A program made the translations under genes and the position numbers. From NCBI GenBank assembly GCA_021297895.1, contig JAJTHN010000006.1, positions 1 through 58,521 of the forward strand: a stretch of 58,521 bases of DNA. Direction: 5' to 3'. This document shows, one piece after another, positions 24,961 to 33,048 of this stretch. Within the stretch, counting starts at the first letter, position 1. Every line of letters begins with the position of its first letter. A model generated the notes under the pieces. The model saw only the letters and a list, made by a program, of their open reading frames with translations. It ran no database searches and had not been told where the DNA came from. The DNA is from Phycisphaeraceae bacterium (GTDB taxonomy: Bacteria > Planctomycetota > Phycisphaerae > Phycisphaerales > UBA1924).

Positions 24961-26024
24961 TCTCCCGCCTCCCGCGTCGGCGCATCCAAGTCGATCACCC
25001 GCTCGGCACGCATCGTCTTCCGCACCGCCTCAAGGTCAAAGGCCCGCGGCGAAATCCGCGAGCGCCCGCCGCCCTCATCCCCATCCGACATTTCCGAAAA
25101 GCCAAGCCGCAGCTCCGATCCGCTCGGCACGTGCCGAATGAAGACCGACTGCGCCAGCCGCGGCCGCTCCGCGCCCGACGCACGGATATCCACCGGACCA
25201 TGGGCCGACAGTTCGCTCTCGACGATCACCACGCCCGCCCGGTCGAGCAGCTCGACCCGCGACGGCCAACCCGTCGTCGCGTCCATCGTGATGCGCTCGA
25301 ACGCGACACCTTCCGAGTCACCCGCTCCGTCGCCGCTCAGTTGATCATCCGTGGCCCGGTGTGGAATCGTCAGGATCGCGTTCTTGCCGTCGCTGCTCCA
25401 TCGGGCCTGCGGGGAGTCCGCTGTGCCGGAGCCATCGGCCGCGATCGGTACCGCACCAATGAGCCGGACGATATCCGTTGGTCTGATCCGCAGACCGACA
25501 GTCGGCCCGCGCTTAACCCGCCAGGCCAGCGAGTTCAGCCCCGTAGCGACAAACTTCTCGTCGCCGCTGACATCAACCCACCAGTACCGCTCCTGATTGC
25601 ACCCGAGCACGAAGAGCGTCTGGCTGAGTTTGCGGATGAAGATCGCCAGGTTCGACGGCGCGACCATCTGCATGCTGAACTCGGCCTGCTCCGTGCGTTC
25701 GGCCCCGTCGCTGCCGACGAGCCGAATCCGCACATCCCCCGCCGCGATAAACACCCGCGAAAGCCGCTCGGCGTTGCGGTTGTAGCGCTCGATCATCGTC
25801 GCCACGTCGGGCGCTGCACGCGCGGGCGAAACCCATGTTCGATCGCCCATTTGCGTCGCCTGACACCCCATGAGGGCCAGAACGCCCGCGAGCGCACCCG
25901 CGCACGCACCACCTCGGACGCACGTGCGGACCAAGGCTGGAACACTACCGGCAACCCGCCGCCGTGCACGTCGATGCGCCTGCTCCGCGCGAGCCGAGCG
26001 GCTGTTCACATCCGGTCGGTTCAC
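24957..26024 (-). CDS. LolA-like lipoprotein
   Basis: A 355-residue protein. After a basic start comes a hydrophobic stretch ending in the lipobox LALMGCQA, so it should be lipidated at that cysteine. The mature part starts with YNRNAERLSRVFIAAGDVRIRL and continues QMVAPSNLAIFIRKLSQTLFVLGCNQERYWW, resembling the unclosed beta-barrel of LolA/LolB-like lipoprotein carriers and DUF4292 relatives. It may carry or bind lipids or lipoproteins at the envelope. It is the middle gene of a three-gene overlapping operon. The family call is by fold-like pattern only. Confidence 0.65.
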   Translation of the reverse strand: MNRPDVNSRSARAEQAHRRARRRVAGSVPALVRTCVRGGACAGALAGVLALMGCQATQMGDRTWVSPARAAPDVATMIERYNRNAERLSRVFIAAGDVRIRLVGSDGAERTEQAEFSMQMVAPSNLAIFIRKLSQTLFVLGCNQERYWWVDVSGDEKFVATGLNSLAWRVKRGPTVGLRIRPTDIVRLIGAVPIAADGSGTADSPQARWSSDGKNAILTIPHRATDDQLSGDGAGDSEGVAFERITMDATTGWPSRVELLDRAGVVIVESELSAHGPVDIRASGAERPRLAQSVFIRHVPSGSELRLGFSEMSDGDEGGGRSRISPRAFDLEAVRKTMRAERVIDLDAPTREAGE

Positions 26025-26704
26025 GCCCCGCGTCCCGAACCGGCGGACACCGACGAGCCGGCAACGACCTTCACCTCGACCGTCGGCGATGCCGCGGCTT
26101 CGGTGCTTGCGGTGCCGCTGCCGCCCTCGCCCTCGAGTTCCGCCAGCACGTCGACGATCGTCGCCTCATCAAGCCCCGGGTCGTGGACCTCGGTCAACGG
26201 CGGCCCCTCGGGCGGCTTGGGCTCGCCCTTGCGCCGCAGCAGCATGGCACCGCGTCGCGTTACGCCCTCGAGCGTCAGCAGCTTCCGCCGAACCATCAGC
26301 AGCGCCACCACAAACCGCAGCGCCGCACGCTTCTCCGCCGCGCTCGATGCGCCGAGCGCCGAAGCATCATCCTGCGGGAGTTCGACGACCTCACCGGTTT
26401 GTTCGAACAGGTCCGTCAGCGCGGCGTCATCAAGGATGGGCTTGGCCTTGACGCTTCCTTCGTGAACGACAGCCCGCCAGAACCCGACGCGCATCCCCGG
26501 GCGCCGCTCACCCGCCTCCATCGTCGGCCGACGGCCGCCCGTGGCCTTCCACGCATCCAGCGAGTAGTCCACGCGCTGCAAGGGTTGGCCATCGCCAAGA
26601 TCCTCGAGCGTCGCGATGTACACCTCGCCCGATTCCAGCGCCCGCCCCGTAACGCAGCACCTGCGTGTCGGTTTGCCAACCGTAAATGACAGCAATCCGC
26701 TCAT
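26021..26704 (-). CDS. Conserved hypothetical protein
   Basis: A 227-residue protein with no signal peptide. The start (LLSFTVGKPTRRCCVTGRALESGEVYIATL) looks like a short zinc-binding or knuckle-like motif with Cys-Cys and GxxY. The middle is helical (AALRFVVALLMVRRKLLTLEG) and the C-terminus is Glu/Ser/Ala-rich. I do not recognise a family by name. It overlaps the lipoprotein gene as ATGA and heads the operon leading to the RDD protein. ATG 26704 was preferred over the ATG at 26731 because conserved-looking sequence starts there; neither has a clear ribosome binding site. Confidence 0.6.
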   Translation of the reverse strand: MSGLLSFTVGKPTRRCCVTGRALESGEVYIATLEDLGDGQPLQRVDYSLDAWKATGGRRPTMEAGERRPGMRVGFWRAVVHEGSVKAKPILDDAALTDLFEQTGEVVELPQDDASALGASSAAEKRAALRFVVALLMVRRKLLTLEGVTRRGAMLLRRKGEPKPPEGPPLTEVHDPGLDEATIVDVLAELEGEGGSGTASTEAAASPTVEVKVVAGSSVSAGSGRGA

Positions 26705-26737
26705 GGCAGGAGTGTACCCCGCGCCGATCATCGGCGG

Positions 26738-27019
26738 TCACTCGCTGCAGCTGACGGTGAAGAACCTCGCGCTCGATCCGCCCGGCCCGACGGCAAATCG
26801 CATCGTCTTGCCGCAGGTCGGACACCGCGCGTCGTACGCCGTTCCCGCCGCGTTGCGATACACACGGGTGTACTTGTTCGCGCAGCGGAAAAAGAGTCTC
26901 AGAAAGGGCCTGCCCAGAGGCGACGCGGCCGCCGTCTCGTCGCTTGCGGACGATGCGGGCCGGGAAACCGGCGACCCGGCGACGGACAGTTCGACAATGT
27001 CCTCAGGATCAGGGGGCAT
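26738..27019 (-). CDS. Small zinc-ribbon protein
   Basis: A 93-residue protein. The last 55 residues contain FRCANKYTRVYRN, then DARCPTCGKTMRF and a final SCSE, so four cysteines (C, CPxC, C) could hold one zinc ion. The first 35 residues are Ser/Ala-rich and disordered. No enzymatic motif. It lies directly upstream of the conserved hypothetical gene on the same strand and is divergent from lpxI. Function unknown; nucleic-acid or protein binding is typical for such ribbons. Confidence 0.6.
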   Translation of the reverse strand: MPPDPEDIVELSVAGSPVSRPASSASDETAAASPLGRPFLRLFFRCANKYTRVYRNAAGTAYDARCPTCGKTMRFAVGPGGSSARFFTVSCSE

Positions 27020-27070
27020 CTCAGACCCTTATCGGCGAAATTGGGATGCAGCCCCGAGACCCGAACAAGA

Positions 27071-27096
27071 AACAAACCGACTATCGGTTTGTTTTT
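27071..27096. promoter_or_regulatory. Perfect hairpin with U-tract in the lpxI leader
   Basis: AACAAACCGA-CTA-TCGGTTTGTT (10-bp perfect stem) is followed by TTT on the plus strand. It sits about 150 bases before the lpxI start and 50 bases before the divergent zinc-ribbon gene. It is AT-rich compared with its surroundings. It could be an attenuator/terminator in the lpxI leader or a dyad operator for the divergent genes. Confidence 0.4.
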
Positions 27097-27245
27097 CCCA
27101 CGGTCGGAATCGTTGCAATTTGCGCCCAATCGCCGATATGCTCCGAAGGAAGACATCCACGGTCGATCCGCATACAGTACGGACACGGTTCGGATTCCCC
27201 GATCTTCCCCAGTTTTACCCCATCCGGTCCGGTCATCTGCCCACA

Positions 27246-28136
27246 ATGACGCAGGCCACAGCGGTTACCATCCTGCCCGACCCCCCACCCCCGCCGACAC
27301 CCATCGGGTTGATCGCGGGCGCGGGGAGGCTCCCACTGATCATCGCGCAGGGCTTGCGCGAAAGTGGTCACCCGGTTCACGGTCTTGGGCTTCGTGACCA
27401 GTTTGACCCAACATTGCCCGGGATGTGCGACTCGTTCCAGCAAGCCGGCGTGTTGCGGGTTGGGTCTTGGGGACGTCTTCTGCGCGAACGTGGCGTCTCT
27501 CACGCGATCATGGTCGGCCGCGTCGATAAGGCCCGGCTGATGTTCGATCCGCTGCGGGTTCTCAAGAACCTGCCGGACCTGCGGACAATCAAGGCTTGGT
27601 ACGGCCAACTCCGTCACGATCGTCGATCGCACGCGATCTTGCGGGTTGTGGCTCAGGAACTCGAGCGAGAGGGCGTGAGCCTTCTGGACTCGACCGCGCC
27701 GATCGCCGGCGAGATGGCGCACGCGGGCGTGATGACGGCGCGGGAGCCCTCGGCGCGTGAGAATGCGGATATCTCGTTCGCCTGGCCGCTGATGCGTGAA
27801 TTGCTCCGGCTGGACATCGGGCAGTCCATCGCGGTGCGTGAACTGGACGTGATCGCGGTCGAGGGCATCGAGGGGTCCGACCGAATGATCGAGCGTGCGG
27901 GGCAGCTGTGCCGACGTGGCGGCTGGGTCATGTGCAAGGGCGCACGCGCCGGGCATGATCGCCGCAGCGATGTGCCGACGGTGGGCGTCAAGACGATCGA
28001 GAATCTGCACGCGGCAGGCGGCAGTTGCCTGGCACTGGCCGCCGGTGATGTGATCATGATCGACAAGGTCGAGATGCTCAACACCGCCGATCGGCTGGGC
28101 ATCTCGATCGTGGGCGTGCCCTCGGCGATCGCCTGA
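27246..28136 (+). CDS. lpxI: UDP-2,3-diacylglucosamine pyrophosphatase LpxI (DUF1009)
   Basis: A 296-residue LpxI-type hydrolase that cleaves UDP-2,3-diacylglucosamine to lipid X and UMP in lipid A synthesis. The N-terminal domain begins GLIAGAGRLPLIIAQGLRESG, the family hallmark. The C-terminal catalytic domain has SIAVRELDVIAVEGIEGSDRMI, then VMCKGARAGHDRRSDVPTVGVKTIENL and ALAAGDVIMID. The protein is about as long as other LpxI proteins. ATG 27246 was chosen because homology begins 18 residues later; the upstream extension lies in leader sequence. The TlyA-like gene follows 18 bases after the stop. Presence implies lipid A is made here. Confidence 0.9.
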   Translation: MTQATAVTILPDPPPPPTPIGLIAGAGRLPLIIAQGLRESGHPVHGLGLRDQFDPTLPGMCDSFQQAGVLRVGSWGRLLRERGVSHAIMVGRVDKARLMFDPLRVLKNLPDLRTIKAWYGQLRHDRRSHAILRVVAQELEREGVSLLDSTAPIAGEMAHAGVMTAREPSARENADISFAWPLMRELLRLDIGQSIAVRELDVIAVEGIEGSDRMIERAGQLCRRGGWVMCKGARAGHDRRSDVPTVGVKTIENLHAAGGSCLALAAGDVIMIDKVEMLNTADRLGISIVGVPSAIA

Positions 28137-28154
28137 GCCGCAGAAGCAGGCGAC

Positions 28155-28781
28155 ATGAACAGCGATGACGCGATCGCGAACGCCGGGCACGAGCAGTCGC
28201 CGCCGATGTCGTTTGTCTCCCGCGGCGGACTCAAGCTCCTGCACGCGATACGCACTTGGAATCTCGATGTTCGCGGCAGGATCTGTGCCGATCTCGGCTG
28301 CTCCACCGGCGGATTCACCGACTGCCTGCTCAGGCACGGTGCGGTGCGTGTGCACAGTGTCGATACCGGGTATGGCGTGATTGACTATCGCCTTCGCACG
28401 AACCCCGCGGTAAACGTCATGGAGCGCAGCAACGCTCTTCACGTTGCGCCCGCCGAACCCGTGGACATCGTGGTGTTCGATCTCTCTTGGACGCCGCAGA
28501 AGCTGGCGGTTCCGGCATCGCTGAGGTGGTTGAAGACCGAGCCCACCGCACGGATCGTCTCGCTCATCAAGCCGCACTACGAGGACAAGGCCATGGCGGC
28601 AATGCACCGAGGGCTGCTCCCCGATGCGGAGGCTGCACTCGTTGCCGAGCGCGTGGTGGGTCAGTTGCCCGCTCTTGGTGTCGAGGTGCTGGGTTGGACC
28701 GCGTCACCCATCCGCGGCGGCTCGCAGAAGAAGGCTACATCGGGCAACATGGAGTACCTGGCCCTGCTCAAGCGGGCGTGA
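28155..28781 (+). CDS. TlyA-like rRNA 2'-O-methyltransferase domain protein
   Basis: A 208-residue FtsJ/RrmJ-fold methyltransferase. FVSRGGLKLLHAI is the SRGxxKL lead-in of TlyA/hemolysin-A proteins, and ADLGCSTGGFTDCLL is the SAM-binding motif I. DIVVFDLSW carries the catalytic aspartate region and IVSLIKPHYE the catalytic lysine. TlyA methylates cytidines in 16S and 23S rRNA. Unlike usual TlyA proteins (about 270 residues), there is no N-terminal S4 RNA-binding domain, only 17 extra residues. It follows lpxI closely and may be co-transcribed. Confidence 0.82.
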   Translation: MNSDDAIANAGHEQSPPMSFVSRGGLKLLHAIRTWNLDVRGRICADLGCSTGGFTDCLLRHGAVRVHSVDTGYGVIDYRLRTNPAVNVMERSNALHVAPAEPVDIVVFDLSWTPQKLAVPASLRWLKTEPTARIVSLIKPHYEDKAMAAMHRGLLPDAEAALVAERVVGQLPALGVEVLGWTASPIRGGSQKKATSGNMEYLALLKRA

Positions 28782-28866
28782 GCGCTCGGGACGTCGAGCG
28801 AGGGCTCCGTGGAAAAGGCGGGCGGAAGAGGGAGCGCGACCGGACCGTCGACCTGCAGAAAGAAAA

Positions 28867-28890
28867 CAGCCCTTGCGGAAGCAAGGGCTG
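28867..28890 (-). terminator. Terminator of tRNA-Ser
   Basis: A perfect 10-bp stem (CAGCCCTTGC / GCAAGGGCTG) with a GGAA loop. It lies just beyond the tRNA-Ser 3' end on the minus strand and is followed there by TTTTCTTTC. Confidence 0.8.
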
Positions 28891-28897
28891 CTTGAAG

Positions 28898-28985
28898 CGG
28901 AGAGGGGGAGATTCGAACTCCCGATACAGACGAGCTGTATACTAGTTTTCGAGACTAGCCCATTCAACCGCTCTGGCACCTCTCC
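28898..28985 (-). tRNA. tRNA-Ser (CGA)
   Basis: An 88-base class II tRNA with acceptor GGAGAGG pairing with CCTCTCC, discriminator G. The anticodon arm is CTAGT-CTCGAAA-ACTAG with anticodon CGA (reads UCG). The long variable arm characteristic of serine tRNAs is TATACAGCTCGTCTGTAT. The T-arm contains AGTTCGAATCT. CCA is not encoded. Convergent with the TlyA-like gene. Confidence 0.95.
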
Positions 28986-29093
28986 GTGCAGAGTGCCGAG
29001 GGTTTCTCGGCAGAGCAGACGAGTATCTTTGCTCACCGGGGGGCAGGGGTCAACCTGCGGCGAGGAATCGGCACAATCTCTGGAGGATGCGTC

Positions 29094-30035
29094 ATGATCG
29101 GACCTGAACCGGTGATGAGGTTGCCGAACGTGCAGTCGCGATCCAAGAGGCGAAGCTCACGTGTTGAGCGGATGCTCGTCGCGGTCGCGGCCGCGGCCGC
29201 GGGGGTTGGCTTGACGACGATCGCCGCGGTTTGGGGGCAGTCCGGTCCTCCTGCCGCTCCGACGGTGCCACCCGCGCCTTCGGCCCCGGCGAATGGTTCG
29301 GGCGTGAACCCTGCCGTTGTACCCACGCGGGGCGGGAGCGACTTCTGGACCAAGCGGCAAGCGGTCCTGACGACCCGGCTCGATGAGGCCGGGACGAAGG
29401 TCGCCAGGGGCGAGGCTTCGCCGAGTTGGGTGCTAATCGGCGACTCGATCACTCAGGGATGGGAGGCGGCGGGCAAGGACGCCATCAAAGAACTGAACCG
29501 CTTCGGCGAGGTGCTGAACCTCGGCATCGGCGGTGACCGGACGCAGCATGTTCTCTACCGGATTGCCGACGGCTCGCGGCTTGCGAAGTTGTCGCACGCG
29601 GGCGAAAGCCCGACCGCCCCGACGTGGGTCGTGCTGCTGATCGGGACGAACAACCTCAACAGTGACTCGCCCGAACAGTCAAGCGAGGGGATCATCACCT
29701 GCGTGCGGGCGATTCGCGCGACACTGCCCACCTCTCGGGTGCTGATCGTGGGCATCCTGCCGCGGGCGCAGAAGAGCGACAAGCTCCGGACGCTCGCGGC
29801 GGAGACCAACGCGGCGCTGGAGCGGCAATTGAAGGACGGCGGCGAGAACTCTCTTCTGTCTGACCCGATGGTTCGTTTTGCAGACATCGGTCCGCGGTTT
29901 GTCGAGGCTGACGGCACAATCTCCAAGGATGTGATGCCGGACCTGCTGCACTTGTCCGGCGAGGGGTATCGGCGGTTCGCGGCGGCCATCATCGAAGCGA
30001 CGTGGGAGCGTGATCGCCAGCCCAACGGCAAGTGA
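29094..30035 (+). CDS. SGNH/GDSL hydrolase, exported
   Basis: A 313-residue lipase/acylhydrolase-fold protein. A basic start and hydrophobic segment (MLVAVAAAAAGVGLTTIAAVWG) form a signal anchor, then a Pro/Ala-rich linker. The catalytic domain has block I VLIGDSITQGW (serine), block II NLGIGGDRTQHVLYR, block III IGTNNL and block V DLLHLSGEGYRRF (Asp and His). It resembles PAF-acetylhydrolase-like and acetylxylan-esterase-like SGNH enzymes, so it probably deacylates a lipid or polysaccharide in the envelope. ATG 29094 has TGGAGG seven bases upstream. Confidence 0.85.
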   Translation: MIGPEPVMRLPNVQSRSKRRSSRVERMLVAVAAAAAGVGLTTIAAVWGQSGPPAAPTVPPAPSAPANGSGVNPAVVPTRGGSDFWTKRQAVLTTRLDEAGTKVARGEASPSWVLIGDSITQGWEAAGKDAIKELNRFGEVLNLGIGGDRTQHVLYRIADGSRLAKLSHAGESPTAPTWVVLLIGTNNLNSDSPEQSSEGIITCVRAIRATLPTSRVLIVGILPRAQKSDKLRTLAAETNAALERQLKDGGENSLLSDPMVRFADIGPRFVEADGTISKDVMPDLLHLSGEGYRRFAAAIIEATWERDRQPNGK

Positions 30036-30441
30036 TCAGGTGCTGACGCGAACGAGGGGACCGCGCAAAGCGCGTAAGCGTCGCGAGTTCTCGGGCGTTG
30101 GCGAGGGGTGATCGCTTCGCGGGTGAACGGAATGGCCTGAAGCGGCGAACCCTTCGCTTCATCGTGGAACGGCGGTCGTGCGCGCACGGAGTTCTGAGTC
30201 GCGAGGTATCGCGAGATATGGCCCGACACGTGGCCAAACGGACCTTCGCGTGCCGAAGGCTTCGCCCAGAGCGCACAGGCGGCCCCCAATTACCCCGCTT
30301 GAGCCTCGCACGCGAAGAAATCGAATGTCAAAGTCGATGATGCATTGTCGCGAGTGTACTTACGCACCGCGGGTAGGAAGTCCCAACGGTCGGCGACGCG
30401 TACACGCCGACCGCCACGCCAGGCTGGCAAGGAGTAGCAGT
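30036..30441. other. Leader/intergenic region before the pseudopilin-secretin gene set
   Basis: About 400 bases without a convincing gene. Near its end lies a perfect 9-bp hairpin (CGGTCGGCG at 30387-30395, CGCCGACCG at 30405-30413), 15 bases before the Shine-Dalgarno AAGGAG (30429-30434) of the first pseudopilin. The hairpin could modulate translation or stabilise the mRNA. I see no clear promoter boxes. Confidence 0.4.
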
Positions 30442-30915
30442 ATGATGACTCGTCGCGTTCGTAAGGCTTTCACGCTGGTTGAAATTCTGATCGTGGTCGT
30501 GATCCTCGGCATTCTTGCCGCGATCGTGATCCCCCAGTTCACTCGCGCCTCTGACGATGCCCAGGTCGGCAACGTCCAGACGCAGCTGCAGACGATCCGC
30601 AGCCAGATCGAGTTGTACCGCGTCCGCAACAACGGCGGCTACCCGGACTTCGGCGGCTCCGACAACGACGGCTGGGGCGTCCTGGCTGGCAACGACGCCG
30701 ATGGCAATCCCGGCAACTACATGAAGACCACGCCGGTGAACCCGCGAACGGGCACGTCGACGATCGCGACGGGCGCTGAGGGCTCGCACCTGGCGGCGGT
30801 GGTCCGCGGCGACACCGGCTGGATCTGGGACGGCACGAACGTTCACGCCAACGGCTTCGATGAGGCCGCCGCGAACGACGGCGATGCCGCGACGCCGGCT
30901 TGGGTTGCTCCGTAA
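30442..30915 (+). CDS. Type II secretion/type IV pilin-like pseudopilin (GspG-like)
   Basis: A 157-residue pseudopilin. The prepilin peptidase site is RKA^FTLVE, with Ala rather than Gly before the cleavage and the conserved Glu at +5. The hydrophobic helix ILIVVVILGILAAIVIPQF follows. The globular part has QLQTIRSQIELYRVRNNGGYPD, as in major pseudopilins, and ends GWIWDGTNVHANGFDE. ATG 30442 has AAGGAG eight bases upstream. It begins a plus-strand cluster with two more pseudopilins and a secretin but no ATPase or platform gene. Probably assembled by the T2SS encoded from 55 kb, which is inference. Confidence 0.88.
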   Translation: MMTRRVRKAFTLVEILIVVVILGILAAIVIPQFTRASDDAQVGNVQTQLQTIRSQIELYRVRNNGGYPDFGGSDNDGWGVLAGNDADGNPGNYMKTTPVNPRTGTSTIATGAEGSHLAAVVRGDTGWIWDGTNVHANGFDEAAANDGDAATPAWVAP

Positions 30916-31026
30916 GAGCACGCCCGAGTTCAGAATGATCTTCTCACGCGGATCCTTCGCAGGATTCGCGTGACTTGTTGGGTGCCGGGGTCGAAACGGC
31001 GAGGCGGAGCTTGCGGAGCAGCGGAC

Positions 31027-31497
31027 ATGACCGACGCCATCGTCACATCTCCGAGTGCGCGAACATCGGCCTGGGGGCATTGTCGCCGCGGCGCATTCAC
31101 GCTGGTTGAAATTCTCGTCGTTGTCGTCGTGCTGGGCATTCTCGCATCGGTCGTTGTGCCCGGACTGGCCAAAGCCGGCCAGGAAGCGAGCATCTCGGCG
31201 ACGTCGGCGGAACTGCAGCGTGCGCGTCAGTTCATCGAGGTGTTCCGCTCGCGAAACTCGGGTCGACTCCCGGCGATTCAGGAGGGCGATGGCCAATGGG
31301 GAGAGCTCGTGGGCGAGCGGTATCTCAGCAGTCCTCCCACGAATCAGCATGTGGATCGGGAGTTCTCGCAGGTTGTGCGCTTCGGGCTCGGGCCGGAGGC
31401 CACGCCGCGGCCGGAGTACGGCTGGATCTACAACCCGATGACCGGAGGTCTCTGGGCGGGCGGATTCGATGAGCGGGACCAGCCGATCCCGCGTTAG
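31027..31497 (+). CDS. Second pseudopilin, paralogous to the preceding gene
   Basis: A 156-residue protein with leader peptide site RRGA^FTLVEI (Glu at +5), then VVVVVLGILASVVVPGLAKAG. The helix AELQRARQFIEVFRSRNSGRLP corresponds to the same place in the previous pseudopilin. The end GWIYNPMTGGLWAGGFDE matches the GWIW...GFDE ending there, so the two are tandem paralogues that have diverged. It lacks the calcium-loop signature of GspG. The start was set at ATG 31027, giving a 23-residue leader. Confidence 0.85.
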   Translation: MTDAIVTSPSARTSAWGHCRRGAFTLVEILVVVVVLGILASVVVPGLAKAGQEASISATSAELQRARQFIEVFRSRNSGRLPAIQEGDGQWGELVGERYLSSPPTNQHVDREFSQVVRFGLGPEATPRPEYGWIYNPMTGGLWAGGFDERDQPIPR

Positions 31498-31618
31498 CGG
31501 ACCTTGGAGGTTCAGGAAGATGGGCCGGAACATCGGTTGGGGAGTGAACGGGCGTGGCTGATCGGTCGATGAACGGTGTGAGCCACCGCACGTTCGCGGG
31601 CGGACCCAGGAGCATCCC

Positions 31619-31918
31619 ATGCGACGCCGCGGCCATGAAGTGAAGTTGAGTGTTGTACTTGCCGGACTTCTCGCGATGAACATCGCGGTGCAGTTGGTTC
31701 AGCTGACGCAGGGCTCGATGGCGGTTGCTCAGCCCGCGTCTCAGACGCCGCCGCAGCCGTTCGGGAACAGCGCGGAGTTTCAGCGTCGCACCGCCGACGG
31801 GATCGGGCAACTGGTCGAACGGATGGGGCGGATCGAGGCTCGCCTCGAGAAGCCGTTCAACGTGAAGGTTCTGGAGATGCCTCCAATCCAGGTGAATCTG
31901 CCCAAGACGGCCAACTGA
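31619..31918 (+). CDS. Small signal-anchored protein of unknown function
   Basis: A 99-residue protein. A short basic start and one hydrophobic segment (LSVVLAGLLAMNIAVQLVQL) are followed by a Gln/Pro stretch, a short amphipathic helix (RTADGIGQLVERMGRIEARL) and a C-terminal strand-like end. I do not recognise a family. Being between pseudopilin genes on the same strand, it is probably an accessory envelope component of that system. Confidence 0.5.
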   Translation: MRRRGHEVKLSVVLAGLLAMNIAVQLVQLTQGSMAVAQPASQTPPQPFGNSAEFQRRTADGIGQLVERMGRIEARLEKPFNVKVLEMPPIQVNLPKTAN

Positions 31919-31951
31919 AGCAAAGACGGCGAAGTGCCGTCGGAGTGAAGC

Positions 31952-32575
31952 ATGATGCGCCTTGCCAACGATCGTCAGACCCGCGGAGCACTGCGGTGTC
32001 GGGCGCGCGGTGTGGTTCGCATGGTGCGCTCGGGCTTCACACTGATCGAGATGATCATCGTCATTGCGCTGCTGGGGATCGCGGGGATGCTTGTGATCCC
32101 GGCGATGGGGTCGGTGGGTGCACTGCGTTCGCAGGCCGCGGTACGGACGATCGTGGCGGACTTGACGTTCGCGCAGTCTGACGCGATCGCGTTTCAGCAG
32201 GGACGCGCGGTGGTGTTCGATCTCAACGCCCAGACGTACAGCGTCGTGCAGGTCATCGGCCGCGACGCCGACGCGACAACGAGCACGCTCTACGACCCGT
32301 CGCGTCCCGACGGTCGGTACATCGTCCGGCTGAACGAGGATCGCTTCGCGGGCGTGCGTGTGACGAGCGTCGCATTCAATGGCGATGACTCGAATCACAC
32401 ACTCGTTCTCGACGACATGGGAACCCCGGTCTCGGAAATCGGATCAAGCGAGCCGGGGACGGGCGGGGTGATCCGCGTAGAGGCAGGTCCGGCGGACAAT
32501 CCGACGCAGATCTTCGACATCATCGTCGAGCCGTTCACCGGGCGAGTGTCGATCAGGAAAATCAAGGACGAATGA
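31952..32575 (+). CDS. GspH-like minor pseudopilin
   Basis: A 207-residue protein. After a 27-residue leader, the site VRSG^FTLIEMIIVIALLGIAG has Gly at -1 and Glu at +5. The globular part starts AVRTIVADLTFAQSDAIAFQQGRAVVFDL, the GspH/FimT pattern (helix, then paired strands), and ends in strands EPFTGRVSIRKI. It would sit near the tip of a pseudopilus. Its stop overlaps the next start as ATGA. Confidence 0.82.
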   Translation: MMRLANDRQTRGALRCRARGVVRMVRSGFTLIEMIIVIALLGIAGMLVIPAMGSVGALRSQAAVRTIVADLTFAQSDAIAFQQGRAVVFDLNAQTYSVVQVIGRDADATTSTLYDPSRPDGRYIVRLNEDRFAGVRVTSVAFNGDDSNHTLVLDDMGTPVSEIGSSEPGTGGVIRVEAGPADNPTQIFDIIVEPFTGRVSIRKIKDE

Positions 32576-32871
32576 GCATGAAGACGAGTCAGGCTCACGG
32601 CAGGCGGTTGCGCGGCCCGGCGACGTTTGTCGCGGTGGTCGCGGTGGCGTTCGGGCTCCTGCTGTGGGCCAGGCTCATCCTCGTGACCGGGCACCCGCGC
32701 ACAGCGACGGCGGCGCCATCGCCGAAGGCGGTCGATCGCCAGGCCGGCGAGAACCAGACGCCCGACGCAACCCTTGGTGCGTCCACGACTCGCGGGACCG
32801 AGAACACGCCGGGCACAAGCGAAAGCGGAGATTCTTCCGCAACCGCGGCCGGTGATGCGACGCCGCGTTGA
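32572..32871 (+). CDS. Small single-pass membrane protein, unknown
   Basis: A 99-residue protein. The N-terminal basic segment is followed by one transmembrane helix (FVAVVAVAFGLLLWARLIL), then about 60 residues rich in Thr, Ala, Ser and Pro with no predicted fold. It is translationally coupled to the GspH-like gene. The layout (short cytoplasmic tail, one helix, flexible periplasmic tail) is like that of small inner-membrane linkers, but no homology to GspC is visible. Confidence 0.5.
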   Translation: MSMKTSQAHGRRLRGPATFVAVVAVAFGLLLWARLILVTGHPRTATAAPSPKAVDRQAGENQTPDATLGASTTRGTENTPGTSESGDSSATAAGDATPR

Positions 32872-33048
32872 TCTGTAACGGATGTGCGGTGCGGGACGAG
32901 TATGCCGGACATTGCGGGGAAGACCGTCATCTATCCGGCCAAGCGTGAAAGTCGTGCACAAGTCCGCAGTCACTCCAGACGAAACACATTGTCACGAGCA
33001 CCGCTCGCCCGGAGTTGAGGCGAGGCGTGATCGAAACTGGAGACCCGC

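Noticed and set aside
27081-28607. A minus-strand 508-codon frame opposite lpxI and the TlyA-like gene
   Set aside because: Both plus-strand genes have conserved catalytic motifs; the antisense frame is His/Arg/Asp-rich with none.
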